Source: Datisca glomerata
Lineage: Eukaryota > Streptophyta > Magnoliopsida > Cucurbitales > Datiscaceae
Reading direction: 5' to 3'
Length of the DNA: 64,000 nt
Assembly: GCA_003255025.1 (NCBI GenBank)
Contig: QANY01008095.1
Span: 346,874-410,873, forward strand
The position numbers and the translations under genes are program-made. Positions within the stretch are counted from its first letter, which is position 1. Every line of letters starts with the position of its first letter. Below the pieces are notes generated by a model. That model made no database searches. It was given only the letters and a program-made list of their open reading frames with translations, and was not told where the DNA came from. Positions 22,821 through 32,103 of this stretch are shown here, one piece after another.

Positions 22821-23384
22821 CTATTTGATTTGAGCCTTAAGGGCCAATTGTTGAGTCAAAGACTCTTCTATTATCGAGCCACTCATCATTCTCACATGAT
22901 TTCTGAACGTAATGCTGATTCTTTCAGTTAAGGATTCTACTGCATGCCTATGACTCTTTTGAAATCCCTCAGGCATGATGAAGAATGTTCCTTCAGGAAT
23001 CGGAAATTCTTCTATTGTTTTATTTGGAAATTCAATTTTAAATATTACTAGTCCTAAAAGGTTTATGGTTAAAATTTTACTGTCATTATAACAGATTTCA
23101 TTATCTTTATGAAAACCTATTTTTTCATATTTTTCATACCACTGAATTAATGCTGCATCGAAGTTATCCTTTAATCCAACATCTTCTAAAAGTTCATACA
23201 ATTCATTAATCCAGTCGTTTCTTGGATATTCAAATTCATTATGACCATAATTAATAAACAGAGATTTTGAACAAAAGGCGGCTGTTCTGCCATTAAGTTT
23301 TTTTATTTTAAAAGAATTTTTACTAAGTATCTTGGGTTTTACCTTTCCATTTTCTAGTTGGTCAGAATTCTCAAGTTCCTCCAT
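22821..23384 (-). pseudogene. Pararetrovirus AlkB-type dioxygenase domain
   Basis: The 187-residue frame has no internal stop. It carries the 2-oxoglutarate/Fe(II) dioxygenase signature in order: Fe ligands His and Asp in the H-x-D of GFHKDNEICY (about residues 92-101), a following strand ILTINLLG, the distal Fe-ligand His within SHRHAV (about 146), and the 2-oxoglutarate-binding Arg pair in ERISITFRNH (about 154-163). This is the spacing of AlkB homologues; in plant RNA viruses such domains reverse methylation damage in RNA. Upstream it abuts the RNase H remnant, and downstream the C-terminal domain in the same frame, so it was probably part of a polyprotein. ATG at 23384 may not be the true start, since the frame is open further up (about 23430). 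Activity of this old copy is unlikely. Confidence 0.8.
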
Positions 23385-23406
23385 TGTTGAATCTTGGAAT
23401 GATTTT

Positions 23407-24000
23407 CTGCATAAAATTATAACAAAGAAGGTTAGAAATTAGATTAATAAATTGGATATTGAGGTTAAAAGTATTGAGAATGGGTTACTACCTGGCAAAA
23501 AAATTCAAAATACATTCTATAGACTTGCAGTTAATTTTTAAAAGAAATTTTTGAATTAAGGCAAATTGTATGATTTAATTAATAAAATAATAAACTTTAA
23601 GTCTTGGAAATGTGTTTTGAGATAGTTTGGCTCTACTATCTTGTTTTACTATTCTGGCGGATAATTTAAAGTAGATCCAATATTGTTTGGCATATTCATG
23701 ATTGTAAACACCCAAGAAACTTAACAAGTATTGTTTAATAAGAATGCAGACAATCGGCAAATCAATAATTTGGTTAAAGTTTTTATTTATTATTTTGTTA
23801 GGAGCGGATGGTATTATTTTACAATGGTCAAATATAATCTTGTATTGTTTAATCTTATTTCTCTGATTTTGCCAATATCTAGTTTCTATGCTAAATATAT
23901 CAGTATTTCTAAGTCTGTTGATTATGGCTCTTTTATTTGGTTTCGAATATTTTATCCATCCTATAATATTTTTAAGGGTCTTATAATTAATTTTCAAACG
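23407..24000 (-). pseudogene. Pararetrovirus reverse transcriptase/RNase H remnant
   Basis: The frame from 23997 to 23575 continues, past one TAA, in the same frame to about 23490. RT fingers/palm are recognisable (RLKINYKTLKNIIGWIKY, PNKRAIINRLRNTDIFS), then a diverged palm (NKNFNQIIDLPIVCILI) in which the Y-x-DD box is gone. Near 23530-23490 an RNase H piece is visible (QKFLLKINCKSIECIL), followed by two consecutive stops and a weak RNase H tail to about 23410. Compared with a normal caulimovirid RT-RNase H of well over 500 residues only about 190 codons remain, so most of the N-terminal fingers and the RT-RNase H connection are deleted. Confidence 0.75.
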
Positions 24001-24045
24001 ACAAATTTTTTGTTTAAAGAATTTAATCTTTCTTAATTTAATTTT

Positions 24046-24501
24046 TTATTGTAAACATCCCAATGGTTTCTTTTTATAAGAGATTGTATTTATGGATTTA
24101 AAAACAGAATTTTGTTTTAAATTTTTTAAATTCTCATTGTGGGGAAAAGAAAGAAATTTGAATTTAACCGGTTCATCTATGGGATAAGTAATTATCCCAT
24201 CATACTTTGTTGTGAAAGTATATAACAAAGAGATGAATGGTAAACCCAAAATTATTTTATCCGTCATATTTTTTACTAAGACAAATGATGTTTTAAAACA
24301 TACATTGTCTTGGCAAATATGAACTGTGGGTATTTCATAATTAATATGCATACGAGTACCATTAGCAGAGGACAAAGATTCTTTTATCTTCTTAAAGTAC
24401 TTGGTTGGAACTAGTCATTTCTGCATACAATTCAAATCTGCTCCTGAATCTACAAGAACCATTGTTGTAAAATCAAAATCTTGAATAATTATTCGAACCA
24501 T
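24046..24501 (-). pseudogene. Pararetrovirus aspartic protease
   Basis: In the same frame as the RT remnant. An ATG at 24501-24499 overlaps the stop of the upstream frame. The active site is intact as VLVDSGADLNC (about 24440), with the second conserved region ILGLPFISLLY (about 24250). One in-frame TGA at about 24420 follows the active-site segment, and a TAA at 24046 ends the frame. Typical of retroviral-type proteases that cleave the viral polyprotein. Confidence 0.82.
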
Positions 24502-25080
24502 TATGTGCCATTTTTTATTTTTATGTGATTGAGAATTTGGATGAAATGTTGATCATTGTCCTGATAGTTTGTGGGTTCTTCAATCTCATTATCAGAAATT
24601 AGTAATTTACTAGGTTCACCTAATTCTTGTTTGTTAATTAGATTTTCTATTTTTAAAAGATTTAATTCTTCTTTTATTTCATTGTTTGAATTTTTCAAAT
24701 CTTTTATTTCAATCTTGATATTTTTAATTTCCTTTTGAAGTTCCTGTAAGGTAACTTCCTTTTCTTTCCCTTTTATCTTATTGAATTTTTCAAGGGTCTG
24801 TGAAAGACTTACAGTATTATTATTACTAGACTTCGTACTTTCTTTTTTTAAAACTATTTTCTTAAGTCTTTCAAGGTATTCTTGTTTTAATTCAGGATTT
24901 TCAATTTTGTAAATTAAATCTAACAAGAGGGTTTCTTGTTCTTCTTTTTTATTTAGGACATTGATTTTTTGACAACAATTATCCCTACACCCCATAGTGA
25001 TGTTAGGAGAATCACTGTCAGAACTTGAGGATTCAGTTTCAGAGGATTTAGGGGTTTCATATTCTCCTAAATCTTCACAT
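24501..25080 (-). pseudogene. Pararetrovirus coiled-coil region after the coat protein
   Basis: The frame 24995-24501 starts with a Cys cluster (MGCRDNCCQKINVL). It then has a long heptad-like, Lys/Glu/Leu-rich helix (about residues 65-120) and an acidic tail. Upstream, in the same frame, is a Ser/Glu-rich stretch (ETPKSSETESSSSDSDS). It is in the same frame as the zinc-knuckle ORF (25508-25146), so it was the C-terminal part of the coat-protein polyprotein. Coiled coils here may mediate assembly, but that is inference. Confidence 0.6.
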
Positions 25081-25145
25081 TACTGTCATAATAATCTATT
25101 TTTCTAAGATTCTAAACAATTCTTATTTATCTTCTTCAGAAATTT

Positions 25146-26166
25146 TTAATTGGTTAATTTTATTCTTAACTTGACAAGTATTTGAAAGGGGCTTTTCTGA
25201 CCACATTTGAAACACGTAATATTAGTTTTATCAAATTTTTTATTAAACCTTTTTCTGGAATAATTTTTATTCCTAGAGAAGTTTTTATTTTTAGAAAAGT
25301 TTTGATCAAAATTTTTATTTTTATGTTTGTGGTAATTTTTCCTATAGGGCTTATAAGACCTTCTAGGGTTTATACGAGAATGTTTTCTATTCTTATGAGA
25401 AGGGGCAATAGAGGGTAAACCGTACTGCTTACAGAAATTACCTAACTCATATTTAGCAGTTTTACTTTCTTTTTTAATTTGTTTGTTGATTTTCATATCA
25501 ACGCACATTTTTAATCCTTTGTTTTGTATTATAGTAAATATGGTTCAATAGGTTAGACTATCTTAGTTTATATTTCCTAGGTCATTACTAAGGACTGTCC
25601 TTATTTTATGGGCAAAAGGATTGGGTAATTCATTGATAAATTTTTCTTTCCAAAAGGGTTGATTATTATCATCCTTTGACATTATTCTGGATAAGAATAT
25701 ATTCTTATACCAATTAAAATCACTTAATGTTGGACACCTAAGATTTGTTAATTGATCATGTATACGCGAAGTAATATTACTTAGTGTACCAATGAAATGT
25801 TCAATTATTGTATAAAGGAGCGTATTTATACCATCAGTATTGTTTCTTGATTTTCTCCAATAATTGGGTTTCCTTTAGCATCAATCTTAACTGCTGAGAG
25901 GATGGCAATTTTAGATTCATGTGTGAGATGTTTTTTCCAGCGGATTGAAACATTCTAGTGAATCTTGTGACTTGAAGATTTATTACTTCTTCATGAAGTA
26001 AACTGTGAGAGGTAATGTAGCTATTAGCTACCATTGCCATGTGGTGTAACCTATTGAGGACTTCCTGTTCAGAAAGACCATCAATATTCCACTCATATAA
26101 TTTTTCTGCAGAAACAGAAAATTGATTAACAATAGATGATTCAGTCATTTGAATATCAGGAGGCAT
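25146..26166 (-). pseudogene. Pararetrovirus coat protein with zinc knuckle
   Basis: The N-terminal part is the frame 26166-25834 (AEKLYEWNIDGLSEQEVLNR, LHEEVINLQVTRFTRMFQ). Similarity goes on through shifted frames at 25834-25510 (IIEHFIGTLSNITSRIHDQL, FWKEKFINELPNPFAHKI). The last part is 25508-25146, with KYELGNFCKQYGLPSIAPS, a strongly basic Lys/Arg/Asn tract (about 25400-25230) and the knuckle start ITCFKCGQ. A frameshift inside the knuckle places the remaining Cys (TCQVKNKI) in another frame. A basic stretch followed by a CCHC knuckle is the hallmark of caulimovirid and retroviral nucleocapsids. Confidence 0.8.
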
Positions 26167-26178
26167 GGGCTTCTTATG

Positions 26179-27140
26179 TCATTTTCTTTCTAATTTATTA
26201 ATTTTTAAAATTTTAAATATTTTTTCAATATTGTTAATATTTGAAAATTTATCTATTGTAGATGATTCGTAAGTTGATTCTGACCTATGACTATCTAAGT
26301 CAGTATTATCGTCTTGGTTAATTACTTTTAATTCTTGAAATATTTCATCAATTGTTTCAGACATAGAATCTAAACTATTGTCTTGGTTAACAATCTTAAC
26401 AGAAGAAGATGACTCAGATTTATTTTTTAATTCCTGAATCATTTTATCAAGTTTTTTATTAATTGGAATGATTTTTAGAGTGGTTTTATCTGAAATATTT
26501 ATTAAAGGTTTTTCTTTCAGGGTTTCATTAGGCTTAGGTTCATTGAGAACCTCAACCTTAATTTCAATTTTGTCTAACTATTTTTCTATTGTAATTAGAC
26601 TCTGGTTAGTATAGTTGAGTTGTTCAACTACCTTTTTGTTTGGTTCTTCTTCCTTTACAATTTTGAAAGGAGAAGCAGTGATTAATGAATTTTTATGATT
26701 AATTATGATTTTCTCAGGAGGAGAATGACTAGTAGATACTACACTAGAGTCTTCCTTAACCCATTTATACTTTGAAATTACTTTGATATTTCTTTCGTAA
26801 ATATCTTCAACATAATCTAGGAAAGATATATCAATTTTAAATTCTTGCATAAATGCCTTCCATTCATCAAGTATGACTTTTCTTTGATTCATATCATATG
26901 AATCTCTAAATCTATTACGTCTATCTAAATTATTTGGGTCATTATTGTGTTAGGCTAGACCTTCCCAAGCTGGTTCATACTCTTGACTCAAGGTTCCTAT
27001 ATTCAGAACTAAGAGTTGAAGATTGACAGAATTAAGGCTTCCTTGGAAATCTGATCCAGTTGGTGCTTCAGTTTCATCAGATTGTTCAGACTTATTATCA
27101 AAGACTGGTTGACTAACTTGAGAACTTGTAGCTATGCCTT
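26179..27140 (-). pseudogene. Pararetrovirus segment between movement and coat proteins
   Basis: Broken frames on the minus strand. 26892-26578 has EWKAFMQEFKIDISFLDYVE and a Lys/Glu-rich tail. 26442-26179 is Ser/Asp/Ile-rich with a Lys-rich end. 27120-26940 gives VFDNKSEQSDETEAPTGSDF and EYEPAWEGLA. It probably joined MP to CP in one polyprotein. No catalytic motif is visible. Confidence 0.55.
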
Positions 27141-27146
27141 TAAGTT

Positions 27147-28091
27147 TTAAATTTGTAATTTCTTTAATTCTTGTTCTAAGTGTTGAATCCTAATACTTTG
27201 ATCATTACCAATGAATGATCCAGAAAAGAAATTTCTAGGGGTACTAGACTGGCTATATTCCCTAATTTGTGAACTAGAAGATGATTGAAAGTTAATTTTT
27301 ACAGTACCATCCATGTACTGCTGGATGTAATCTACATCTTCAATTGGTCTTTGAATTTGGGTAGGTTGACTTTCATTAGTTAAGAGCCAATTTGTTGGTA
27401 AATTAATTTTAGTCCACCTAATTGTTTTAGGAACTCTAATATTTGCATTACTTTGACTAGATTGTATCAATAGGGTTTGATTCTTTGGACTCCTATTGAT
27501 GGCTTGGAAGTTCATATTTGTTTTGGTTACTTTGTAATGTATTCTAAAGATTAAAGGTAGGGGCTGGGTACTTTCTAGGACTTGGTAACCACTAGTTTTA
27601 ATATTTAAAGTTAATGATTTTAAAATATGGGGATCTGCTAAACTAACAGACAGATCTAGAAAACAATCAAAATGAATTGGACCATTACAAAGTGAAGATT
27701 CAATTAAACCTAAAATACTATCATTAAAATTTGTAAATCTTGCATCTCGCAAGGCTAATAAGACAGAGGTATTTAGGCCTCTTCTTGTGAGTGATTTTAC
27801 TCCTTGAATATGATGTTTTATTGCATCAGAGGAAAGTAATTGACATGTTTCATGCTCTTTTCCAAGAGCATATATTTTTTCAATTATTTTTACATGATGC
27901 TGAGTCTTGAAAGAAGCAACAAACCATGTTGATTTATAAATATTTTTATTAGGGATTTTAGGTATATTCCATACCCTATGATCTACTTGATCATCTATTA
28001 ATTTTATGTGTTCATAATTTATTATGTCAGGTATTGAGGTTATTGTTGACCTATTACTACTAGAAGAATTACTCCTAAATAATCTACTCAT
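27147..28091 (-). pseudogene. Pararetrovirus movement protein
   Basis: The longest intact viral frame (314 residues), ATG at 28091. The middle part shows RRGLNTSVLLALRDARFTNF, then FDCFLDLSVSLADPHIL with conserved Asp residues, TLNIKTSGYQVL and FRIHYKVTKTNM. This fits the 30K-superfamily movement proteins that enlarge plasmodesmata for cell-to-cell spread. The N-terminal 20 residues are Ser-rich and the C-terminus is a short helix (HLEQELKKLQI). It is the first ORF after the leader, as in the single-polyprotein caulimovirids. It stops at 27147, but related sequence continues in another frame, so a frameshift probably separates it from the CP part. Confidence 0.8.
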
Positions 28092-28432
28092 TGCTCAATT
28101 AACTAAATTATTCTAATTATTGAGAATTTCATATTGTATTTTTTGTTACTAACCTTGTGGTGACTTCTACAACCTCCTATTAGGCTTCACTCTTCTCCCT
28201 TTCGCCTTTACAACCACCCTACCCTCGGGATTTACGTATCTAAGAGGTCTTACCTAGGTCCCTGAAGCTAACCAAATAGAAGCTGATACGTCAGCCTCTG
28301 ATAAACAGATTCACAGATTAGGTAAACAAATAATACATAGAAGTGATCAATTATACAAATAACCAACCACTTGGGCGGAGAGTAAGATTATATAGGTAAT
28401 TATTCATGTAAGCAAATAAGCAAACAATATTA
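28092..28432 (-). other. Viral leader between primer site and movement protein
   Basis: Non-coding, with pyrimidine-rich patches on the plus strand at 28150-28220. Caulimovirid leaders are long and structured, but I could not fold it. Confidence 0.5.
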
Positions 28433-28616
28433 TCAATATCCATCCATAATAGGCGGCAAACAGTATAAATTATGCAGATATTGAAGTAGAAATAGTTAAT
28501 GAACATTAATTATCCCCACCAGGTTTGGGTTTGATACTAAAAGGCGCGGAATTGAACAGTATTCAAGAGGGGGTATTAAGAGGCAAGAAGATAAACAGAA
28601 AAAACTGTATTAATAA
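28433..28616 (-). repeat. Terminal redundancy of the pararetrovirus, 5' copy
   Basis: Direct repeat of 20693-20877, including a mutated primer-binding site at 28522-28539. To the right of 28616 the two copies diverge at once, so this is the viral/host junction. Confidence 0.88.
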
Positions 28617-28720
28617 TATATATATGTCGCAGACATATTTGCTGTACAATAAATATATTTGACATCTAGCATATATAAATATATGTGTGTTACACACACA
28701 AATATATATAGTAATTTTAG

Positions 28721-28985
28721 AATGATCAAATAATTGACCATGTTTTAAGTGATCAAGTGAGATGACAATCATTTATAGACTTGTGTTTGATGACTTGTTA
28801 AAATGATTTTATAAAATAACTTATAAATGATTGTCACGTCACTTAATCACTCAAAACTTGATCAATTACCTTGATCAACGTAGAATTACTCATATATATA
28901 TATGAATGATTGTCACGTCACTTAGTTACTCAAAACTTGATCAATTACTTGATCGACGTAGAATTACTCATATATATATATATAT
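28721..28985. repeat. Tandem and inverted 80-bp repeat
   Basis: Two direct units start with AATGATTGTCACGTCACTTA at 28825 and 28905 (80-bp period). A third copy lies in inverted orientation at about 28721-28775 (ATCAAATAATTGACCATG to GACAATCATTT). (AT)n runs end the units. The arrangement could form a hairpin. Confidence 0.75.
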
Positions 28986-29039
28986 GGAATGGTGTCAAAG
29001 CCATCCATATCATTTTCTTGTAGAAAAATGAGTGAAGGG

Positions 29040-30768
29040 AAAAATATACATTCTCATATATTTCAATTAACCATTTGTGCACTAGTAGCATGAACAAATT
29101 AAATTTTGAAATATCATACATTAATTACATTATTGTTCCTTTTTTGGTTGGATATGCATTTTTATAATCAACAAAATTTTAAAATACATGTAAAGAATCA
29201 AATGGGTAGTTCTATTAGACCCGAGGTGGGATGTCACAGTCATAGACTGATATGTTATATGAATATGGATTGGATTGGTTTCCAAATCTATTAGGAGAGT
29301 TGTTTGGAAGCATAACCTTAAAAAGAGCCTTAGTCAGAAGCATTTACACTAAAGTCTCTTTATGGTGAAGTCTGATGTAAATCAAACATTGGATGCCATT
29401 GCCGGCTGCCTGATGTGAATTTTGAGGTAAAATGATTGTTAAATTAGTAATTTACCAGTATAACTGTTTTAGAAAAATATTTAGTTATGCACCCTACATT
29501 ATATGATATTTTACTACATAAAATATTTTATTGTGTTCTATGGTTCGAAATTATTTATAATAAATAAAAATATAAAAGAGAAACAAATTAACGAAATTTA
29601 AATGATTGCTTTTTTAAATAATATTTGTTGTTGTAATTTAAATACTGATGAGAATAAAAATAAATTATTTTCTTTTATAATTAAAACAAAAAAGAAATAC
29701 AAAAAGACAGAGCATAACTAAAAAAATCATACATAGAAATAAACATTAAAAACTAAAAGTTCTCTTACTTAATTATTAATTATTAAATGATTAACATTAT
29801 ATTTTAATATATTAATAAGTACAATTACATGTTTTTATTAATTTTAATCAAATAAATTAATTCAACGTATGTATAAGCATGCTTGTCAACCGATCACATT
29901 TAACCTAAAAGTTATAATATAAAGGATAGTTTTGTAATAATAAATTATAACTTTTATACAATTATCTATAAAATTATTCTTATCGCTCTTATTATATTAT
30001 AGGCATTATTATTGATGTAATATATCATCCAACGAATTTTCCATTTCAACAATGTAAGTCAACTAAAAAATCATATATATATATATATATATATATTTTC
30101 TCCTATATTTCAAGATACTCATTTTTTTATAATCAACAAAATTAGAGAAACGTGAAGAATTAAATGGAAAGAAGAAAGGAACTGGATGAACATCAAGAGT
30201 AGATAATTTTTAAGAAAAAAATAAAAAATGGTCAAAGATGAAACAAAAATAAAAAATAGCCACCCAAATTAAAAAAAACAAAATAGCGATCCAAAAACCG
30301 TCCCTCACCACGCGTGCCAGCAAAATTTTGAAGTTTAATCCATAAAGTTTATATAATATATATTATTTATATAAAATATATTGTAAAAATTACACAATTA
30401 TTATTGTATTTATTATATAAACTAATAAAATCTGGAGCGGTAGTCCGCGTGGCACGAATTTTTTCTTTTACATGGATGCCGCTTATTTCAAAAATCATGT
30501 GGACTATTTTTGATATTTTTATATTGTAATCATTTTTAATGATTTTTTAGAAGTTGGTTATTTATTAATATTACTAAAAGGAAATTGAGTGTGGGGTTGG
30601 TCCAATTGACCTAAGGTGGGATGTCGTGTCATAGAGTAAATGTGTTTATATGAGTATAGATTGTATTGGTTTTTAAATCAACCGTGAGAGTCGTTTGGAA
30701 GATGAGCTTAAGAAGGGCTTTTGTCATAAGCATTTATGCAAATTTTAAAGCCACTTTTAAACTAAACG
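29040..30768. repeat. Segmental duplication, one copy interrupted
   Basis: Sequence at 29040-29390 recurs as two blocks at about 30090-30175 and 30595-30768. Shared stretches include TTTATAATCAACAAAATT and GAGGTGGGATGTC, with GTTTGGAAGCATAACCTTAA-like ends. The roughly 420 bp between the blocks (30175-30595) has AAAATAGC/GACTATTTTTG-type ends and may be an inserted MITE. The rest (29390-30090) is AT-rich with no gene seen. Confidence 0.55.
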
Positions 30769-30769
30769 C

Positions 30770-31066
30770 TACCTCCTCCCTAACCCACTATTCACCCTTT
30801 GAATGACTTCTCGTTTCTCATTATTCACTCTTTGACTGATTTCGGCACTTGTCCTTGCCAGCTCTTGTTGAAACGTGTTGATTTGGTCCAACACAGTCTG
30901 TCATGCACTGCGCAGCGCCTCCATGTTCATTCTTTCCAATTCCTACATCTCGTTTAGGATTGTCTGTAGCATTTTTATCGGTGGAGTTGGTTGATCCACA
31001 TAATCATCTCTATTTCTGGTCCCGTTGCCCATATTCAGGGCTGCGTTCGATCTAGTTCTAGGCATA
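30770..31066 (-). pseudogene. Tat gypsy gag N-terminus, truncated
   Basis: Starts at the minus-strand ATG 31065 with MPRTRSNAALNMGNGTRNRD and continues TPPIKMLQTILNEM, then with TAG and TGA stops ELERMNMEALRSA and QINTFQQELARTSAEISQ. It is cut off at about 30770 by unrelated sequence. The same N-terminus is present further right at about 40700-40905. Confidence 0.75.
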
Positions 31067-31128
31067 CTTAGCATTTCCAGGGTGGGTTTCTAGAGCTTTT
31101 CTCTCAGCTCTTAATGAAAGCACCAAAA

Positions 31129-31570
31129 TGTAATAGTAAGATTTACGAAGAGAGAGACAAAGAGAGGTAAATGCTCTGGGTGTGATCTTCATTGAATTGA
31201 ATTGGATTAAGTTGAATTGGATCCTCATTTATTACATGAGCCTTTATATATACATGCCTTAATAATAACAAAAACAATAAAAAGGGGGGAATGATCCCTC
31301 TCCCCCATGTTTTCGGGAGCCTCCTCATGCCCGTAGGATCACTCTTATACTTATGGGATCTTTGTTAGGCGTGGGCTCTCATGCTTTGCATGTTCCCTTT
31401 AACTACCACATTGTCTTGTCTTTCAACTGTCGAATTAATCATAACCACATGATCCATCTCAAGGTCATGAACTCCTTCTTCCTATTTTCGCATGGGGGAG
31501 ATGTTCTAGCTACCTCTTGATTGGTTCTTCCTCGTCCACGTGGCATAGTGGGTATTTCCCATCCGTTCAT
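31129..31570 (-). mobile_element. Tat gypsy LTR (shared between two element copies)
   Basis: On the plus strand it runs from TGTAATAGTAAG (31129) to ...CCGTTCA (31570). It is homologous to 40970-41375 (shared ATTTATTACATGAGCC, TCATGCTTT, GTGGCATAGTGGG). On its right is a polypurine tract, making it the 3' LTR of the 31.1-41.4 kb element. On its left is a primer-binding site and gag start, so it also acted as a 5' LTR. Contains Tat-typical R/U5-like sequence. Confidence 0.85.
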
Positions 31571-31585
31571 TTTCCCTCATTACAC
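31571..31585 (-). other. Polypurine tract of the Tat element
   Basis: The minus strand reads TGTAATGAGGGAAAA directly before the LTR start TGAACGG. The equivalent place in the element at 48.6-52.9 kb (49164-49174) also has a G-run. Both 5' LTRs lack it, which fixes the LTR border at the GTTCA. Confidence 0.6.
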
Positions 31586-32103
31586 TCAACAAATTTCAAC
31601 TCATTGAGGTGTAATGAGTATACATATGTGTCTTGGTAGGGGACTAGTTGGTTTAACTTTTTACCTTTTTTCACTTTATTAGGACCTACAAGTATTAATA
31701 AACACACAAAAAGGTATATTTGTAATTATTAAACAGTGAAAACGTGTACCATCATTGTCTCATTTACAACTATTATTGGCGTGCCCCTTGGAAATGATAC
31801 TTCGCCACCTGTATGTGCCGTTTCACCTTCCTATTCTCAGTTTATTGGCGTTGGGAATGTGAGTTTTTAGATTATTCCAGCACACCTCTCTTTCCCCTTC
31901 TCCAGTTGTCACCTTGCTATTTGCCTGTTGCAAATGACGGTTGATGTCATCATTTCATTCGTTGCCATTATACACCTGATGCACTCCTTCCAAGCCATGC
32001 CTTTTCAAAATTAATTACACTTTACACTTATTCGAATCCGCCAACTTTATTGCATTTCCTTTTCAAGTTGTCCCCTATTTAAAGTCATCGTCTTCCTCAT
32101 TTA

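Larger units (their letters stand above)
20640..28616 (-). mobile_element. Endogenous pararetrovirus (Caulimoviridae), one genome equivalent
   Basis: Viral sense is the minus strand. Order: primer-binding site (28539-28522, decayed), leader, movement protein, spacer, coat protein with zinc knuckle, coiled-coil region, protease, RT/RNase H remnant, AlkB domain, C-terminal domain, promoter (21109-21119), poly(A) signal (20934-20939), second primer-binding site (20800-20783). About 185 bp is repeated at both ends. The distance between the two primer sites is 7,739 bp, in the size range of caulimovirid genomes. The single-polyprotein-like order resembles petuvirus/florendovirus-type viruses; the genus is not settled. 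Many stops and frameshifts show that it is an old, inactive copy. Confidence 0.9.

Noticed and set aside
23407..23491. Possible 85-bp intron (GTAGTAACC to TTTATGCAG) upstream of AlkB that would remove two stops and restore the frame into AlkB
   Set aside because: The unspliced translation across this interval still resembles the end of RNase H in position and composition. Two stop codons plus a frameshift are more simply explained as decay. Spliced reads would change this view.
31129..31585. Tat LTR ending at ATTACA (31585), giving TGTAAT...ATTACA inverted ends
   Set aside because: The other LTRs (41375, 52882) end at GTTCA, and the extra 15 bp is purine-rich in element sense, so it is the polypurine tract and not part of the LTR.
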